Assembly: GCA_022838965.1 (NCBI GenBank)
Contig: JALHDK010000018.1
Span: 1 to 16,329 of the forward strand
Reading direction: 5' to 3'
Origin: Actinomycetales bacterium
Lineage (GTDB): Bacteria > Actinomycetota > Actinomycetes > Actinomycetales > Actinomycetaceae
Length of the DNA: 16,329 nucleotides
The notes below the pieces were generated by a model. That model did not search any database. It was not told the DNA's origin and worked only from the letters and a program-made list of their open reading frames with translations. Position numbers and translations under genes: made by a program. Shown here one piece after another: positions 7,624-14,950 of this stretch; position 1 is the first letter of the stretch; each line of letters starts with the position of its first letter.

Positions 7624-8424
7624 TCACTTCCGGATGGTCACAGCGCGGGCGGTGGCGCCGGCGCCCAGCAGCATGAGCAGGCCCAGTCCGGCGAAGAGAC
7701 CGAGGCTGGCGTTGCGCTCCACAACCTCCACCTGGCCGGTGGGAACGCCGTGCGGCGCGGATCCGAGACCGTCGATCACCTGGCTGGCGAGGGCGAGGTT
7801 CTCGTTCTCCAGGCTGCCCCAGGCGTAGACGATGGTGTTGGCGCCCTCCTTGACGTTCACGTCGGCGGGGCCGAGCACCGGCGCCGTCGTCCCGGTCGCC
7901 GCGACGGCGGCGGAGACGGTTCCGGCGGGGATGTCGAGCTTGGCCTCGTCCGGGTTCGCGAGGTTGGTGACCACCGCAGAGCCGCCGGCCAGGACGTCGA
8001 CCGCGGGGGCTGCCGCCACGTGGCGGACGGTCAGCCGGCCCTCACCTGCGGCGACGGCGGAGATGTCGTTGGTGAAGAGGCTGGCGGTCGGGGTGCCGTC
8101 GGCCTTGAGGTGCGCGACGGCGGTGTAGTTGTTGCCCGCGGCGAGCGGGAGGTCGATGGGGCCGAGGACCGGCGAGGAGGCATCCGCGGCGTCCGCTGCC
8201 GTGATGGCGACCGAGTAGGTGCCGGCGGGCAGGTCGAGCGGGCCGGCAAGGTCGCCGGGCTTGAAGTCGTCGAGGGTGAGGTCACCGTTCACATACACGT
8301 CAACCGTGAGGTCCGGCACCCCGTGGAGAACGGAGAGCTTGGCGTTGTCGGCCGCCTGCGCCGGGAGGGCCAGGCCGAGCAGCGCGAGGGAAGAGGCCGC
8401 GATGATCATGGGGGTCTTGCGCAT
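7624..8424 (-). CDS. Secreted DUF4397 protein with sortase-substrate-like tail
   Basis: 266 residues. The signal peptide is residues 1-24, with cleavage expected after AQA. Two DUF4397 beta-rich repeats follow (about 27-130 and 131-222): each starts with a LSVLHGVPDLTVDVY / LTVRHVAAAPAVDVL motif and contains LDLPAGTYSVAI / LDIPAGTVSAAV and PVLGP. The C-terminus has GVPTG at 226-230, a spacer, a hydrophobic helix at about 240-257, and a basic end (R260, R265, K266). This is the arrangement of a cell-wall sorting signal, but there is no LPXTG or LAXTG; GVPTG is the nearest match. Its place directly before a sortase gene supports surface anchoring. The function of DUF4397 is not established. A good AAAGGA lies seven bases before the ATG, and the gene appears to be the first of the four-gene operon that ends with the anti-sigma factor. 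Confidence 0.9.
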   Translation of the reverse strand: MRKTPMIIAASSLALLGLALPAQAADNAKLSVLHGVPDLTVDVYVNGDLTLDDFKPGDLAGPLDLPAGTYSVAITAADAADASSPVLGPIDLPLAAGNNYTAVAHLKADGTPTASLFTNDISAVAAGEGRLTVRHVAAAPAVDVLAGGSAVVTNLANPDEAKLDIPAGTVSAAVAATGTTAPVLGPADVNVKEGANTIVYAWGSLENENLALASQVIDGLGSAPHGVPTGQVEVVERNASLGLFAGLGLLMLLGAGATARAVTIRK

Positions 8425-8431
8425 CGTGTTG

Positions 8432-8437
8432 TCCTTT
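8432..8437 (-). promoter_or_regulatory. Ribosome binding site for the DUF4397 gene
   Basis: AAAGGA (minus strand) lies seven bases before the ATG at 8424, a standard position. Confidence 0.7.
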
Positions 8438-8444
8438 GGTCTGT

Positions 8445-8456
8445 GCCCCGCGGGGC
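8445..8456. promoter_or_regulatory. 12-bp perfect palindrome in the DUF4397 leader
   Basis: GCCCCGCGGGGC is self-complementary over its whole length and lies between the candidate promoter and the ribosome binding site. It is flanked by two GGACAAC copies on the minus strand (8464-8470 and 8428-8434). It may be an operator; in 70% GC DNA chance is also possible. Confidence 0.35.
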
Positions 8457-8482
8457 GGTGTGGGTTGTCCTACACCACCTAC

Positions 8483-8509
8483 TTCCGGCACAGCCCTGGG
8501 ATTGGATGC
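8483..8509 (-). promoter_or_regulatory. Candidate SigK-type ECF promoter for the DUF4397-sortase-sigma-anti-sigma operon
   Basis: On the minus strand, GCATCC (8504-8509) and CCGGAA (8483-8488) are separated by 15 bp. They resemble the CCATCC and CCGAAT elements described for mycobacterial SigK promoters, with one mismatch each. An A-tract (8522-8527 on the minus strand) lies just upstream, as an UP-like element might. The operon encodes a SigK-like factor, so autoregulation would be expected. This rests on short motifs and is not proven. Confidence 0.4.
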
Positions 8510-8529
8510 AGTTCTCTGGGACTTTTTTC

Positions 8530-9639
8530 CTAGATCTTCTCCGCGGTGGCCGCGGCCCGCGGGCGGTGGGGCCGGTCCGGGTTCTCCCCGGCGGCCCTGA
8601 GGTCGGCCCGCAGGTTCTTCGGGAGGGAGAACATGATGTCCTCCGTCGCGGTACGCACCTCCTCGACCTCGCCGAATCCGAGCGCGCCCAGGCAGGTGAC
8701 GACGTCGCGCACGAGGATCTCGGGAACGGACGCTCCCGACGTCAGCCCCACGACGTCGGCCCCCCGGATCCAGTCGGGATCCAGGTCATCGGCGGAGTCC
8801 ACGCGGTACGCGGCGCGGGCGCCGGCCTCGAGGGCCACCTCCACCAGCCGCACCGAGTTGGAGGAGTTGGCGGACCCCACCACGATCACGACGTCGGAAC
8901 GCGGGGCCAGTTCCTTGACCGCCCCCTGACGGTTCTGGGTCGCGTAGCAGATGTCGTCCGACGGCGGGTCCTGCAGGTTGGGGAACCGCTCGCGGAGGAG
9001 CCGGACGATCTCCATGGTCTCGTCCACCGAGAGGGTGGTCTGGCTCAGCCACACCACGCGATCGGGGTCGCGGACCACCACCCGGTCCACGTCCTCGGGT
9101 CCGTTCACCACCTGGATGTGCTCGGGCGCCTCCCCCTGCGTCCCCTCCACCTCCTCGTGGCCCTCGTGGCCGATGAGGAGGATGTCGTGGCCGGCGCTTG
9201 CGAACCGCACGGCCTCTCTGTGGACCTTGGTCACGAGGGGGCAGGTGGCGTCGATCGTGGCGAGACGGCGGGCCGCGGCCTGGGCGTGCACCGCCGGCGA
9301 GACGCCGTGCGCCGAGAACACCACGCGCGCACCCTCGGGGACCTCGTCGGTCTCGTTGACGAAGATGGCGCCCCGCCGGGCGAGCGTGTCCACCACGAAG
9401 CGGTTGTGGACGATCTCCTTGCGCACATACACCGGGGGCCCGTAGTGCGCGAGCGCCTTCTCGACGGCGTCGACGGCGCGGTCCACGCCCGCGCAGTAGC
9501 CGCGGGGAGCCGCGAGCAGGATGCGCTTGCCGGGCACCGCGTGCGCCCCGGGAGTCACTGCCGGAACCTCGTCCGGGAACGCGGACGCTCCCGCGAGCGA
9601 CGCGGCCACGAGACGCTCGGTCAGGCTGGTCTGGGTCAC
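8530..9639 (-). CDS. ispH: 4-hydroxy-3-methylbut-2-enyl diphosphate reductase
   Basis: 369 residues. The last enzyme of the MEP pathway, a [4Fe-4S] reductase making IPP and DMAPP. The three cluster cysteines are Cys49 (PRGYCAGV), Cys133 ([11 protein letters not shown]) and Cys231 ([11 protein letters not shown]). Substrate and catalytic residues are also present: His78 (IVHN), His111 (SAHGVS), His161 and Glu165 (HEEVEGTQG), and SQTTLS. It is longer than the E. coli enzyme (316), mainly by about 35 residues at the N-terminus and a basic tail at the C-terminus. The GTG at 9639 is used because a TACCCT -10-like box ends six bases before it, which predicts transcription starting on the start codon. 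A GTG ten codons in (9609) is possible but has no ribosome binding site. It is divergent from xseA across 92 bp, a neighbourhood common in actinobacteria. Confidence 0.98.
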   Translation of the reverse strand: MTQTSLTERLVAASLAGASAFPDEVPAVTPGAHAVPGKRILLAAPRGYCAGVDRAVDAVEKALAHYGPPVYVRKEIVHNRFVVDTLARRGAIFVNETDEVPEGARVVFSAHGVSPAVHAQAAARRLATIDATCPLVTKVHREAVRFASAGHDILLIGHEGHEEVEGTQGEAPEHIQVVNGPEDVDRVVVRDPDRVVWLSQTTLSVDETMEIVRLLRERFPNLQDPPSDDICYATQNRQGAVKELAPRSDVVIVVGSANSSNSVRLVEVALEAGARAAYRVDSADDLDPDWIRGADVVGLTSGASVPEILVRDVVTCLGALGFGEVEEVRTATEDIMFSLPKNLRADLRAAGENPDRPHRPRAAATAEKI

Positions 9640-9645
9640 CCCCCA

Positions 9646-9651
9646 AGGGTA
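9646..9651 (-). promoter_or_regulatory. Candidate -10 box for leaderless ispH mRNA
   Basis: TACCCT (minus strand) fits TAnnnT and lies six bases before the GTG start, placing transcription start at the first base of that codon. No Shine-Dalgarno at proper spacing is present. Confidence 0.45.
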
Positions 9652-9731
9652 CGTGGCGCCGCGAAGGGGCGTCCATGGCCGCTCTGCGGGCGGGTGCCCG
9701 CGTGTGGGCGGTTCATGTGATGCTGGGTCCC

Positions 9732-10997
9732 ATGACCGAGACCGTCCCGCGGCGGCAGCTCGCCGCTACGGCGGCGGAGACCACCCCGGAGAACCCTTGG
9801 CCCCTGCGGCTCCTCATGATGAAGATCTCCCAGTACGTGGACCGCATGTCCGCGCTGTGGGTGGAGGGCCAGCTGGTGGAGATCTCCCGGCGCCCGGGCG
9901 CCCCGCTGGCCTACATGACGCTGCGGGACGCCGATGCCGACATGTCGATTCCCCTCGTGATGCAGGCCCGCGAGCTGGCGGCCTCCGGCGTCCGGGTTGT
10001 CGAGGGCGCGCGGGTGGTCGTGCACGCGAAGCCCACCTTCTGGGCCCGTCGCGGCACCCTCCAGCTGCAGGCGCGGGAGATCCGGGCGGTGGGGCTCGGT
10101 GACCTGCTCGCCCGGATCGAGCACCTGAAGCGGCTGCTGGCCGCCGAGGGCCTCTTCGACGCACGGCGCAAGCGGCCGCTCCCGTTCCTTCCGGCGGTGG
10201 TCGGGCTGATCTGCGGGAGGGACTCGAAGGCGGAGCACGACGTCGTGGTCAACGCGCGGGCGCGCTGGCCGCAGGTGCGGTTCCGGATTCGCGAGGTGGC
10301 GGTCCAGGGCCCGAATGCCGTGGCGGAGGTGACCCGCGCGCTCGCCGAGCTCGACGCGGACCCCGCCGTCGAGGTCATCGTGGTCACCCGGGGAGGCGGC
10401 TCGGTGGAGGACCTGCTGCCCTTCTCCAACGAGCACCTGCTGCGTGTGGCCGCCGCCTGCCGCACGCCCATCGTCTCGGCGATCGGCCACGAGACGGACT
10501 CGCCGCTGCTGGACCTCGTCGCGGATCACCGGGCCTCCACTCCGACCGACGCCGCCAAGCGCATCGTGCCCGACGTCGCGGAGGAGGGCAGGGCGATCGT
10601 GAGCGCGCGCGAGCGGATGCGCGCCGCCCTCGCCACGCGCCTCGCCCGCGAACAGACGGCGCTGACGGCACTGCGGTCCCGCCCGGTCCTCGCCGACCCG
10701 GTCACGTTCCTCGACCGGCAGCAGGAGGTCGTGGACGCTGCCCGCACGGCCCTGCGGAGGACGCTCACCTGGCGACTCGACCGCCTCGAGGCGGACCTGA
10801 CCCGCCTGCGCACCCAGGTCGTGGCCCTCTCCCCTGCCGCTACGCTGGACCGTGGCTACGCCGTCGTCCGCCGGAACGGTCACGTCGTCTCCGATGCGGG
10901 CGACGTCGAACCCGGTGACAGCCTCGAGGTGATGCTGGCCCGGGGCCGGATCGACGCCGCCGTGACCGCCGTGCACCCCCGAGGAGGATCCGCATGA
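9732..10997 (+). CDS. xseA: Exodeoxyribonuclease VII large subunit
   Basis: 421 residues. Catalytic subunit of exonuclease VII, which degrades single-stranded DNA during repair. An OB-fold domain (about 22-120, with [16 protein letters not shown]) is followed by the catalytic domain: RGGGS (220-224) with [12 protein letters not shown] (249-256), and the ASTPTDAA region (268-275), all family hallmarks. The helical C-terminal part ends with LDRGYAVVR. The N-terminal [13 protein letters not shown] stretch is of actinobacterial type. ATG at 9732 (MTETVPRR) is chosen; in-frame starts at 9720 and 9675 would add short, atypical extensions. No strong Shine-Dalgarno precedes any of them. The stop overlaps the xseB start by four bases (ATGA), so the subunits are probably translated in a coupled way. 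Confidence 0.97.
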   Translation: MTETVPRRQLAATAAETTPENPWPLRLLMMKISQYVDRMSALWVEGQLVEISRRPGAPLAYMTLRDADADMSIPLVMQARELAASGVRVVEGARVVVHAKPTFWARRGTLQLQAREIRAVGLGDLLARIEHLKRLLAAEGLFDARRKRPLPFLPAVVGLICGRDSKAEHDVVVNARARWPQVRFRIREVAVQGPNAVAEVTRALAELDADPAVEVIVVTRGGGSVEDLLPFSNEHLLRVAAACRTPIVSAIGHETDSPLLDLVADHRASTPTDAAKRIVPDVAEEGRAIVSARERMRAALATRLAREQTALTALRSRPVLADPVTFLDRQQEVVDAARTALRRTLTWRLDRLEADLTRLRTQVVALSPAATLDRGYAVVRRNGHVVSDAGDVEPGDSLEVMLARGRIDAAVTAVHPRGGSA

Positions 10998-11284
10998 CGA
11001 CCGACATCCCGGACATCTCGGCGCTCGCGTACGAGGAGGCGCGCGACCGCCTCGCCGAGGTGGTGCGGGCCCTGGAGGCCGGCAACGTGCCCCTCGAGCA
11101 GGCGCTGGCGTTGTGGGAGCGCGGCGAGGCCCTCGCGGCCCACTGCCAGCACCTGCTCGACGGCGCCCGCCGGCGTCTCGACGACGCCCGGGCCGCGGCC
11201 CGGCCGGCTGCCGACCTGAACGACCACCCGATGCCCGCCGGCGATCACCCCGCCGGCGATCAGCCCACCAGCGACGAGGAGTGA
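10994..11284 (+). CDS. xseB: Exodeoxyribonuclease VII small subunit
   Basis: 96 residues. The helical small subunit that binds the large subunit. The conserved core is at about 11-65: LAYEEARDRLAEVVRALEAGNVPLEQALALWERGEALAAHCQ in outline, with the family's LE-x-G-x-x-PLE and ERG-x-x-L features. The tail (about 66-96) is acidic and Pro/Asp-rich with a PAGDH/PAGDQ duplication and is probably disordered. A GGAGGA lies five bases before the ATG, inside the end of xseA. Its stop is followed after 2 bp by the carbonic anhydrase start, forming a three-gene operon. Confidence 0.95.
   Translation: MTTDIPDISALAYEEARDRLAEVVRALEAGNVPLEQALALWERGEALAAHCQHLLDGARRRLDDARAAARPAADLNDHPMPAGDHPAGDQPTSDEE
11236..11262 (+). 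repeat. Two 12-bp direct repeats in the 3' end of xseB
   Basis: CGCCGGCGATCA occurs at 11236-11247 and 11251-11262 (15-bp period), encoding PAGDH then PAGDQ. It looks like a small in-frame duplication in the unstructured tail. Confidence 0.7.
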
Positions 11285-11286
11285 CC

Positions 11287-11904
11287 ATGGACGCGACACC
11301 GACCCGTGACCCGGACGAGATCTGGGCCCACCTGCTGCGCGGAAACCAGCGATTCGCCGCCGGCGCCCAGATGCACCCCCGGGCGCGCCCCGAACGGCGT
11401 GAGTTCCTGGTGGACGGACAGTCACCGATCGCCGCCGTGCTCGGCTGCAGTGACTCCCGGGTGCCCCCCGAGCTGATCTTCGATCAGGGCCTGGGCGACC
11501 TCTTCGTGGTCCGGACAGGCGGCGAGGTCGCCGACGACGTCGTCCTCGGCTCCCTGGAGTTCGCGGTCACGGCGCTGGGGGCACCCCTCCTGGTTGTCCT
11601 GGGACACACCTCCTGCGGCGCGATCAACTTCGCCGCCGCGGTGGCCCACGGCGAGGCGACCGCCGTCGAGCACCTGCGCGACATCGTCTCCCACGTGTCC
11701 GCCGCGGTGACGGAGGCGACGGCCGAGGATGCGATCGCCCAGCACGTCCGGGACGTGGTGGACTTCATCGCCGGACACTCCCACACCGTCGCCGCCGCGC
11801 TCGCGGAGGGAGGCCTCGCCATCGTGGGCGCGGTGTACTCCCTCGAGACGGGCCTGGTGAGCGAGGTGTGCCGCACGGACCGGACGGTCACGCCTGCACC
11901 GTGA
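11287..11904 (+). CDS. Beta-class carbonic anhydrase
   Basis: 205 residues. A zinc enzyme interconverting CO2 and bicarbonate in the cytoplasm. The beta-class signature is complete: Cys54, Asp56 and Arg58 in GCSDSRVPPE, then His107 and Cys110 in VLGHTSCGAI. FDQGLGDLFVVRTGG (65-79) and GSLEFAV are also typical. Cys54, His107 and Cys110 are the zinc ligands, and the Asp56-Arg58 pair is the catalytic dyad. The ATG at 11287 is chosen because GAGGAG at the end of xseB sits at proper spacing, and because the family begins with a helix like DEIWAHLLRGNQRF; the longer upstream frame runs through xseB and is a shadow. It is the third gene of the xseAB operon. Its 3' end overlaps the convergent molybdoenzyme gene by 17 bp. 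Confidence 0.96.
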   Translation: MDATPTRDPDEIWAHLLRGNQRFAAGAQMHPRARPERREFLVDGQSPIAAVLGCSDSRVPPELIFDQGLGDLFVVRTGGEVADDVVLGSLEFAVTALGAPLLVVLGHTSCGAINFAAAVAHGEATAVEHLRDIVSHVSAAVTEATAEDAIAQHVRDVVDFIAGHSHTVAAALAEGGLAIVGAVYSLETGLVSEVCRTDRTVTPAP

Positions 11905-13492
11905 CGCGCACGGTGTGCCAACCGGTGGCGCCATCCGGCGCTGGCGGCGCGCTGGCCCCGGTCTGCGTCTCACCGGATCCGTCCGTGGCCCGAACCCTGA
12001 TGGTGTGCGGACCCGGGCCGGGTGACCACGGCAGGCGCCACTGGCGCCACGCGTTCCGGTCCAGCGCCTCGGCGAGTTCCGCGTCCTCCCACGCGCCGTC
12101 GTCGACCTGGACCTCGACGCGGGTGATCCCGAGCCCGGGCGCCCAGGCGACGCCCGCGATCGCCCGCGGTCCGGGCGGGATCCGGGCGCCGGACCGAGGG
12201 GTGTCGATGCGGGACTGCGTCTTCACCGGAGCCTCCTTGGCCCAGCCGCGCGGCACCCAGTAGGCATCGAAGGCGTCCCACCCGGTGAGCTCCAGCTCGG
12301 AGAGCCACTTGGTGGCGGAGACGTAGCCGTAGAGGCCGGCCACCACCAGACGGGCAGGGAAGCCGTGCCGGAAGGGCAGCGGCTCCCCGTTCATGGCGAC
12401 GGCGACGAGGGCATCGCGCCCGTCGAAGGCCGCTGCGGTGGGGAATCCCACGGTGAAGCCGTCCACGGACCGGCCCACGATCTGGTCCGCCCCGGCCCGC
12501 ACACCCGCCCGGTCGAGGAGCGCGGCGAGGGGCACTCCGCGCCAGGCGGCGTTGCCCACCAGCGACCCTCCCACCGGGTTGGACACGCAGGAGAGGGTGA
12601 TCCATCGTTCGACCATCTCGAGGCTGAGCAGCTCGTCGAAGGTGAGTTCGTACGGACGGTCCACCATGCCGTGCACCCGCAGGGTCCAGGTCCGGGAATC
12701 CACCCGCGGGATCGTGATCGCCGTGTCGATCCGGAAGAAGTCGGTATTCGGGGTCACCAGGGCGCTCAGCCCGGGTTCCGCGAACGCCGCCGCCGGAGGG
12801 GGCGCGGGCAGCGGCGGCCGGGCGGCCGGGAGCAGGATCGAATCGCGGACGGCGAGCGCGCGGCTTCCCTGGGTCAGGAGCCAGCGACCGGCGGTGGCCG
12901 AACCGGCCGCGAGGATGGCCACGACGCCGGAAGCGGCGAGGAAGGCACGGCGGCTCGGGGCGTCGCCGGCCCCGGACACGTCGGCCGCGGACCCGTCGGC
13001 CGCGGACCCATCGGCCCCGGACCCGTCGCCGGCTGGCCCGACAGCGGCCGGCTGGTCCCGCCGCGGCAGGTCTGGCAGGAGACCCAGCAACACGCGGAGG
13101 ATGAGGAGTGCGGCGCCGAGTGCCAGGGCTCCCGCAACGAACGCGCCCGCCGCGGACGGTCCCGGGGTGACGGCAAGAAGCCCCGCCCCGGTCCCGATGG
13201 CTGCGAGGACGGCGAGCGCGAGCGCGGCTGGTCCGAATCGCACACGGCCCACCGTGCCGATGAGGGCGCCGAGTCCCGCGAGCACCACGACGATCCCCAC
13301 CACCAGCACGGTCTTGTTCGCGGTGCCGAACGTGGCGATCGCCCAGTCCTTGACCGGGGCGGGCGCCCCGTCGATCACCGCGTCCGCCACCGACTCCACC
13401 AGGGAGGGGACCGGCGCGATCAGGCCCGCGGCGAGCTCCGAGATCCCGAGAGCCGCGAGGACCGCGAGGACACCGGCGGCAGCGGCGTACAT
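11888..13492 (-). CDS. Membrane-anchored sulfite-oxidase-like molybdopterin oxidoreductase
   Basis: 534 residues. The N-terminal part has about four hydrophobic helices (roughly 5-27, 61-80, 88-108, 114-139). A Gly/Ala/Asp/Ser-rich linker (145-178) follows, then a Tat-like SRRAFLA (180-186) with another hydrophobic stretch. The oxidoreductase molybdopterin-binding domain (about 240-420) has Cys302 (ITLSCVSNPVGG), expected to ligate molybdenum, then NGEPLPFRHGFPARLVV with His376 and Arg381, and GYVSATKW with Lys395. The C-terminal Mo-co dimerisation domain spans about 425-534. This membrane-plus-molybdoenzyme arrangement is known in actinobacteria; the substrate is not established and need not be sulfite. 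The ATG has no Shine-Dalgarno but a TAGCGT box six bases upstream, so leaderless translation is likely. It lies 54 bp downstream of phoH2 on the same strand. A tandem repeat encodes part of the linker. Confidence 0.93.
   Translation of the reverse strand: MYAAAAGVLAVLAALGISELAAGLIAPVPSLVESVADAVIDGAPAPVKDWAIATFGTANKTVLVVGIVVVLAGLGALIGTVGRVRFGPAALALAVLAAIGTGAGLLAVTPGPSAAGAFVAGALALGAALLILRVLLGLLPDLPRRDQPAAVGPAGDGSGADGSAADGSAADVSGAGDAPSRRAFLAASGVVAILAAGSATAGRWLLTQGSRALAVRDSILLPAARPPLPAPPPAAAFAEPGLSALVTPNTDFFRIDTAITIPRVDSRTWTLRVHGMVDRPYELTFDELLSLEMVERWITLSCVSNPVGGSLVGNAAWRGVPLAALLDRAGVRAGADQIVGRSVDGFTVGFPTAAAFDGRDALVAVAMNGEPLPFRHGFPARLVVAGLYGYVSATKWLSELELTGWDAFDAYWVPRGWAKEAPVKTQSRIDTPRSGARIPPGPRAIAGVAWAPGLGITRVEVQVDDGAWEDAELAEALDRNAWRQWRLPWSPGPGPHTIRVRATDGSGETQTGASAPPAPDGATGWHTVRVTVQA
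12974..13033. repeat. Four 15-bp tandem repeats in the molybdoenzyme linker
   Basis: Four imperfect units of GGACCCGTCGGCCGC lie at 12974-12988, 12989-13003, 13004-13018 and 13019-13033. On the coding (minus) strand they encode 5-residue GADGS/AADGS/AADVS repeats in the linker between the membrane part and the Tat-like motif. The period is a multiple of three, so copy-number changes would keep the frame. Confidence 0.85.
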
Positions 13493-13498
13493 GGAGGG

Positions 13499-13504
13499 AC
13501 GCTA
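13499..13504 (-). promoter_or_regulatory. Candidate -10 box for leaderless molybdoenzyme mRNA
   Basis: TAGCGT (minus strand) fits TAnnnT and ends six bases before the ATG at 13492. No Shine-Dalgarno lies between them. It falls in the 54-bp gap after phoH2, so the gene may be transcribed on its own. Confidence 0.4.
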
Positions 13505-13546
13505 ACCGAGGCCGTGCCTGTGCGCCACTGGTGCCGCGGCCCGCAC

Positions 13547-14896
13547 CTACCCCTGGTCCAGCATCTCTGTCACCAGGGCCGCGATCGCCGACCGTTCGGA
13601 GCGGGTGAGGGTCACGTGCGCGAACAGGTCGTTGTTCTTGAGCGCCTCGATCACCGCCACAACGCCGTCGTGACGTCCCACCCGGAGGTTGTCCCGCTGC
13701 GCGACGTCGTGGGTCAGGACCACCTTCGAGTTCTGCCCGATCCGGGAGAGCACAGTCAGCAGCACGTTGCGCTCGAGTGACTGTGCCTCGTCCACGATCA
13801 CGAACGCGTCGTGCAGCGAGCGGCCCCGGATGTGGGTGAGCGGCAGCACCTCGAGGAGGCCGCGGTGCAGGACGTCGTCCACCACCTCCTGCGCCACCAC
13901 CGAGCCGAGGGTGTCGAACACCGCCTCCGCCCAGGGGTTCATCTTCTCCGACTCGCTGCCGGGCAGGTACCCGAGCTCCTGTCCACCCACCGCGTACAGC
14001 GGCCGGAACACCACCACCTTGCGGTGCTCCTGCCGCTCGAGCACCGCCTCGAGGCCGGCGCACAGCGCGAGCGCCGACTTCCCGGTTCCCGCCCGGCCCC
14101 CGAGGGACACGATGCCGATGGAGGCGTCCAGGAGGTGGTCGATCGCCACCCGTTGCTCCGCGGACCTGCCGCGCACCCCGAACACCTCCCGGTCGCCGCG
14201 CACGACGGCGACGCGGCCGTCCCGCGTGACCTTGCCGAGCGCCGAGCCACGGGGGGAGTGCATGATCACGCCGGTGTGGACCGGCTGCGAGGCGAGCGTG
14301 CCGGGGGTGGCGAGGTCCGCGATCACCAGACCGCCGTCGCGCCACAGCGCCGCCATCTCGGACTCGGTGAGCTCCGCCGTCGTCATCCCGGTCCAGCCGG
14401 ACTCGATGACCTGCTGCGCCCGGTACTCCTCCGCGTTGATTCCCAGAGCTGCGGCCTTGACGCGCATCGGGAGGTCCTTGGAGACCACCGTGACGTTGAG
14501 CCCGTCCTTCGCCAGATTGGCGGCCACCGCGAGGATCCGGGTGTCGTTGTCGCCGAGGCGCATCCCGTTGGGCAGCGCACCGTCACTCATGTGGTTCAGC
14601 TCCACCCGCACCGTGCCGCCCTCCATGCCGACGGGGATGGGCCGATCGAGGCGACCGTGCATCATGCGCAGGTCGTCGAGCATCCGCAGCGCGGAGCGTG
14701 CGAAGTAGCCGAGTTCGCTGTGGTGCCGCTTCGCCTCGAGTTCGGTGATCACCACCACGGGCAGCACCACCTCGTGTTCCGCGAAGCGGAGGATGGCGTT
14801 GGGGTCCGAGAGCAGCACGGACGTGTCGAGCACGTAGGTGCGGAGTGTCGTGGGGGTGGGGGCCACCGTCTCCCGCGGCTGCAGCAACGAAGTCAC
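13547..14896 (-). CDS. PIN-PhoH fusion protein (PhoH2)
   Basis: 449 residues. An N-terminal PIN ribonuclease-like domain (about 18-160) is fused to a PhoH ATPase domain (about 235-445); such PhoH2 proteins act as RNA helicase/ribonucleases in mycobacteria. PIN acidic residues are in place: Asp24 (YVLDTSVLL), Glu52 (VITELE), and Asp116/Asp118 (LGDNDTRIL). The ATPase part has Walker [10 protein letters not shown] (266-274), [17 protein letters not shown], and Walker B VIVDEAQ with Asp369/Glu370. The start is a GTG preceded at six bases by a strong GAGGAGGA, unlike the leaderless neighbours. A stable hairpin lies immediately upstream of that ribosome binding site. No convincing upstream antitoxin gene (PhoAT-like) was found. 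It is divergent from aroA. Confidence 0.96.
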   Translation of the reverse strand: MTSLLQPRETVAPTPTTLRTYVLDTSVLLSDPNAILRFAEHEVVLPVVVITELEAKRHHSELGYFARSALRMLDDLRMMHGRLDRPIPVGMEGGTVRVELNHMSDGALPNGMRLGDNDTRILAVAANLAKDGLNVTVVSKDLPMRVKAAALGINAEEYRAQQVIESGWTGMTTAELTESEMAALWRDGGLVIADLATPGTLASQPVHTGVIMHSPRGSALGKVTRDGRVAVVRGDREVFGVRGRSAEQRVAIDHLLDASIGIVSLGGRAGTGKSALALCAGLEAVLERQEHRKVVVFRPLYAVGGQELGYLPGSESEKMNPWAEAVFDTLGSVVAQEVVDDVLHRGLLEVLPLTHIRGRSLHDAFVIVDEAQSLERNVLLTVLSRIGQNSKVVLTHDVAQRDNLRVGRHDGVVAVIEALKNNDLFAHVTLTRSERSAIAALVTEMLDQG

Positions 14897-14902
14897 GCTG
14901 TT

Positions 14903-14909
14903 CCTCCTC
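14903..14909 (-). promoter_or_regulatory. Strong ribosome binding site of phoH2
   Basis: AGGAGGA (minus strand) about six bases before the GTG fixes this start codon. It is the strongest Shine-Dalgarno in the window. Confidence 0.8.
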
Positions 14910-14911
14910 GT

Positions 14912-14927
14912 TGGCGCCGCAGCGCCA
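14912..14927 (-). promoter_or_regulatory. UNCG-loop hairpin next to the phoH2 ribosome binding site
   Basis: On the phoH2 mRNA, UGGCGC and GCGCCA pair perfectly around a UGCG loop. The closing pair is C-G, making a cUNCGg tetraloop, an unusually stable class. It lies only two or three bases before the purine-rich ribosome binding site. It could affect translation start or mRNA stability. Confidence 0.5.
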
Positions 14928-14934
14928 TTGGCGA

Positions 14935-14950
14935 TGTGGTCAGCACCACA
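14935..14950. promoter_or_regulatory. Inverted repeat overlapping a candidate phoH2 -10 box, possible operator
   Basis: TGTGGT and ACCACA are exact complements around CAGC. On the minus strand a TAGTGT box (14948-14953) that could be the phoH2 -10 element overlaps one arm, so a protein bound here could block transcription. No -35 box is clear. Confidence 0.35.

Noticed and set aside
8521..8529. T-run (six T on the + strand) as a terminator
   Set aside because: No hairpin precedes it on the + strand and no + strand gene ends there; on the minus strand it is an A-tract, better read as an upstream promoter element.
7432..9720. A 762-codon open frame on the + strand across the sortase, DUF4397 and ispH genes
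   Set aside because: It is antisense to three well-supported genes, its translation is rich in Arg, Gly, His and Val without any domain, and such frames are expected opposite GC-rich genes.
11970..14345. A 791-codon open frame on the minus strand across the molybdoenzyme and phoH2 genes
   Set aside because: It lies in another frame of the same strand as two genes with clear motifs; its Arg/Gly/Pro-rich composition is that of a shadow.
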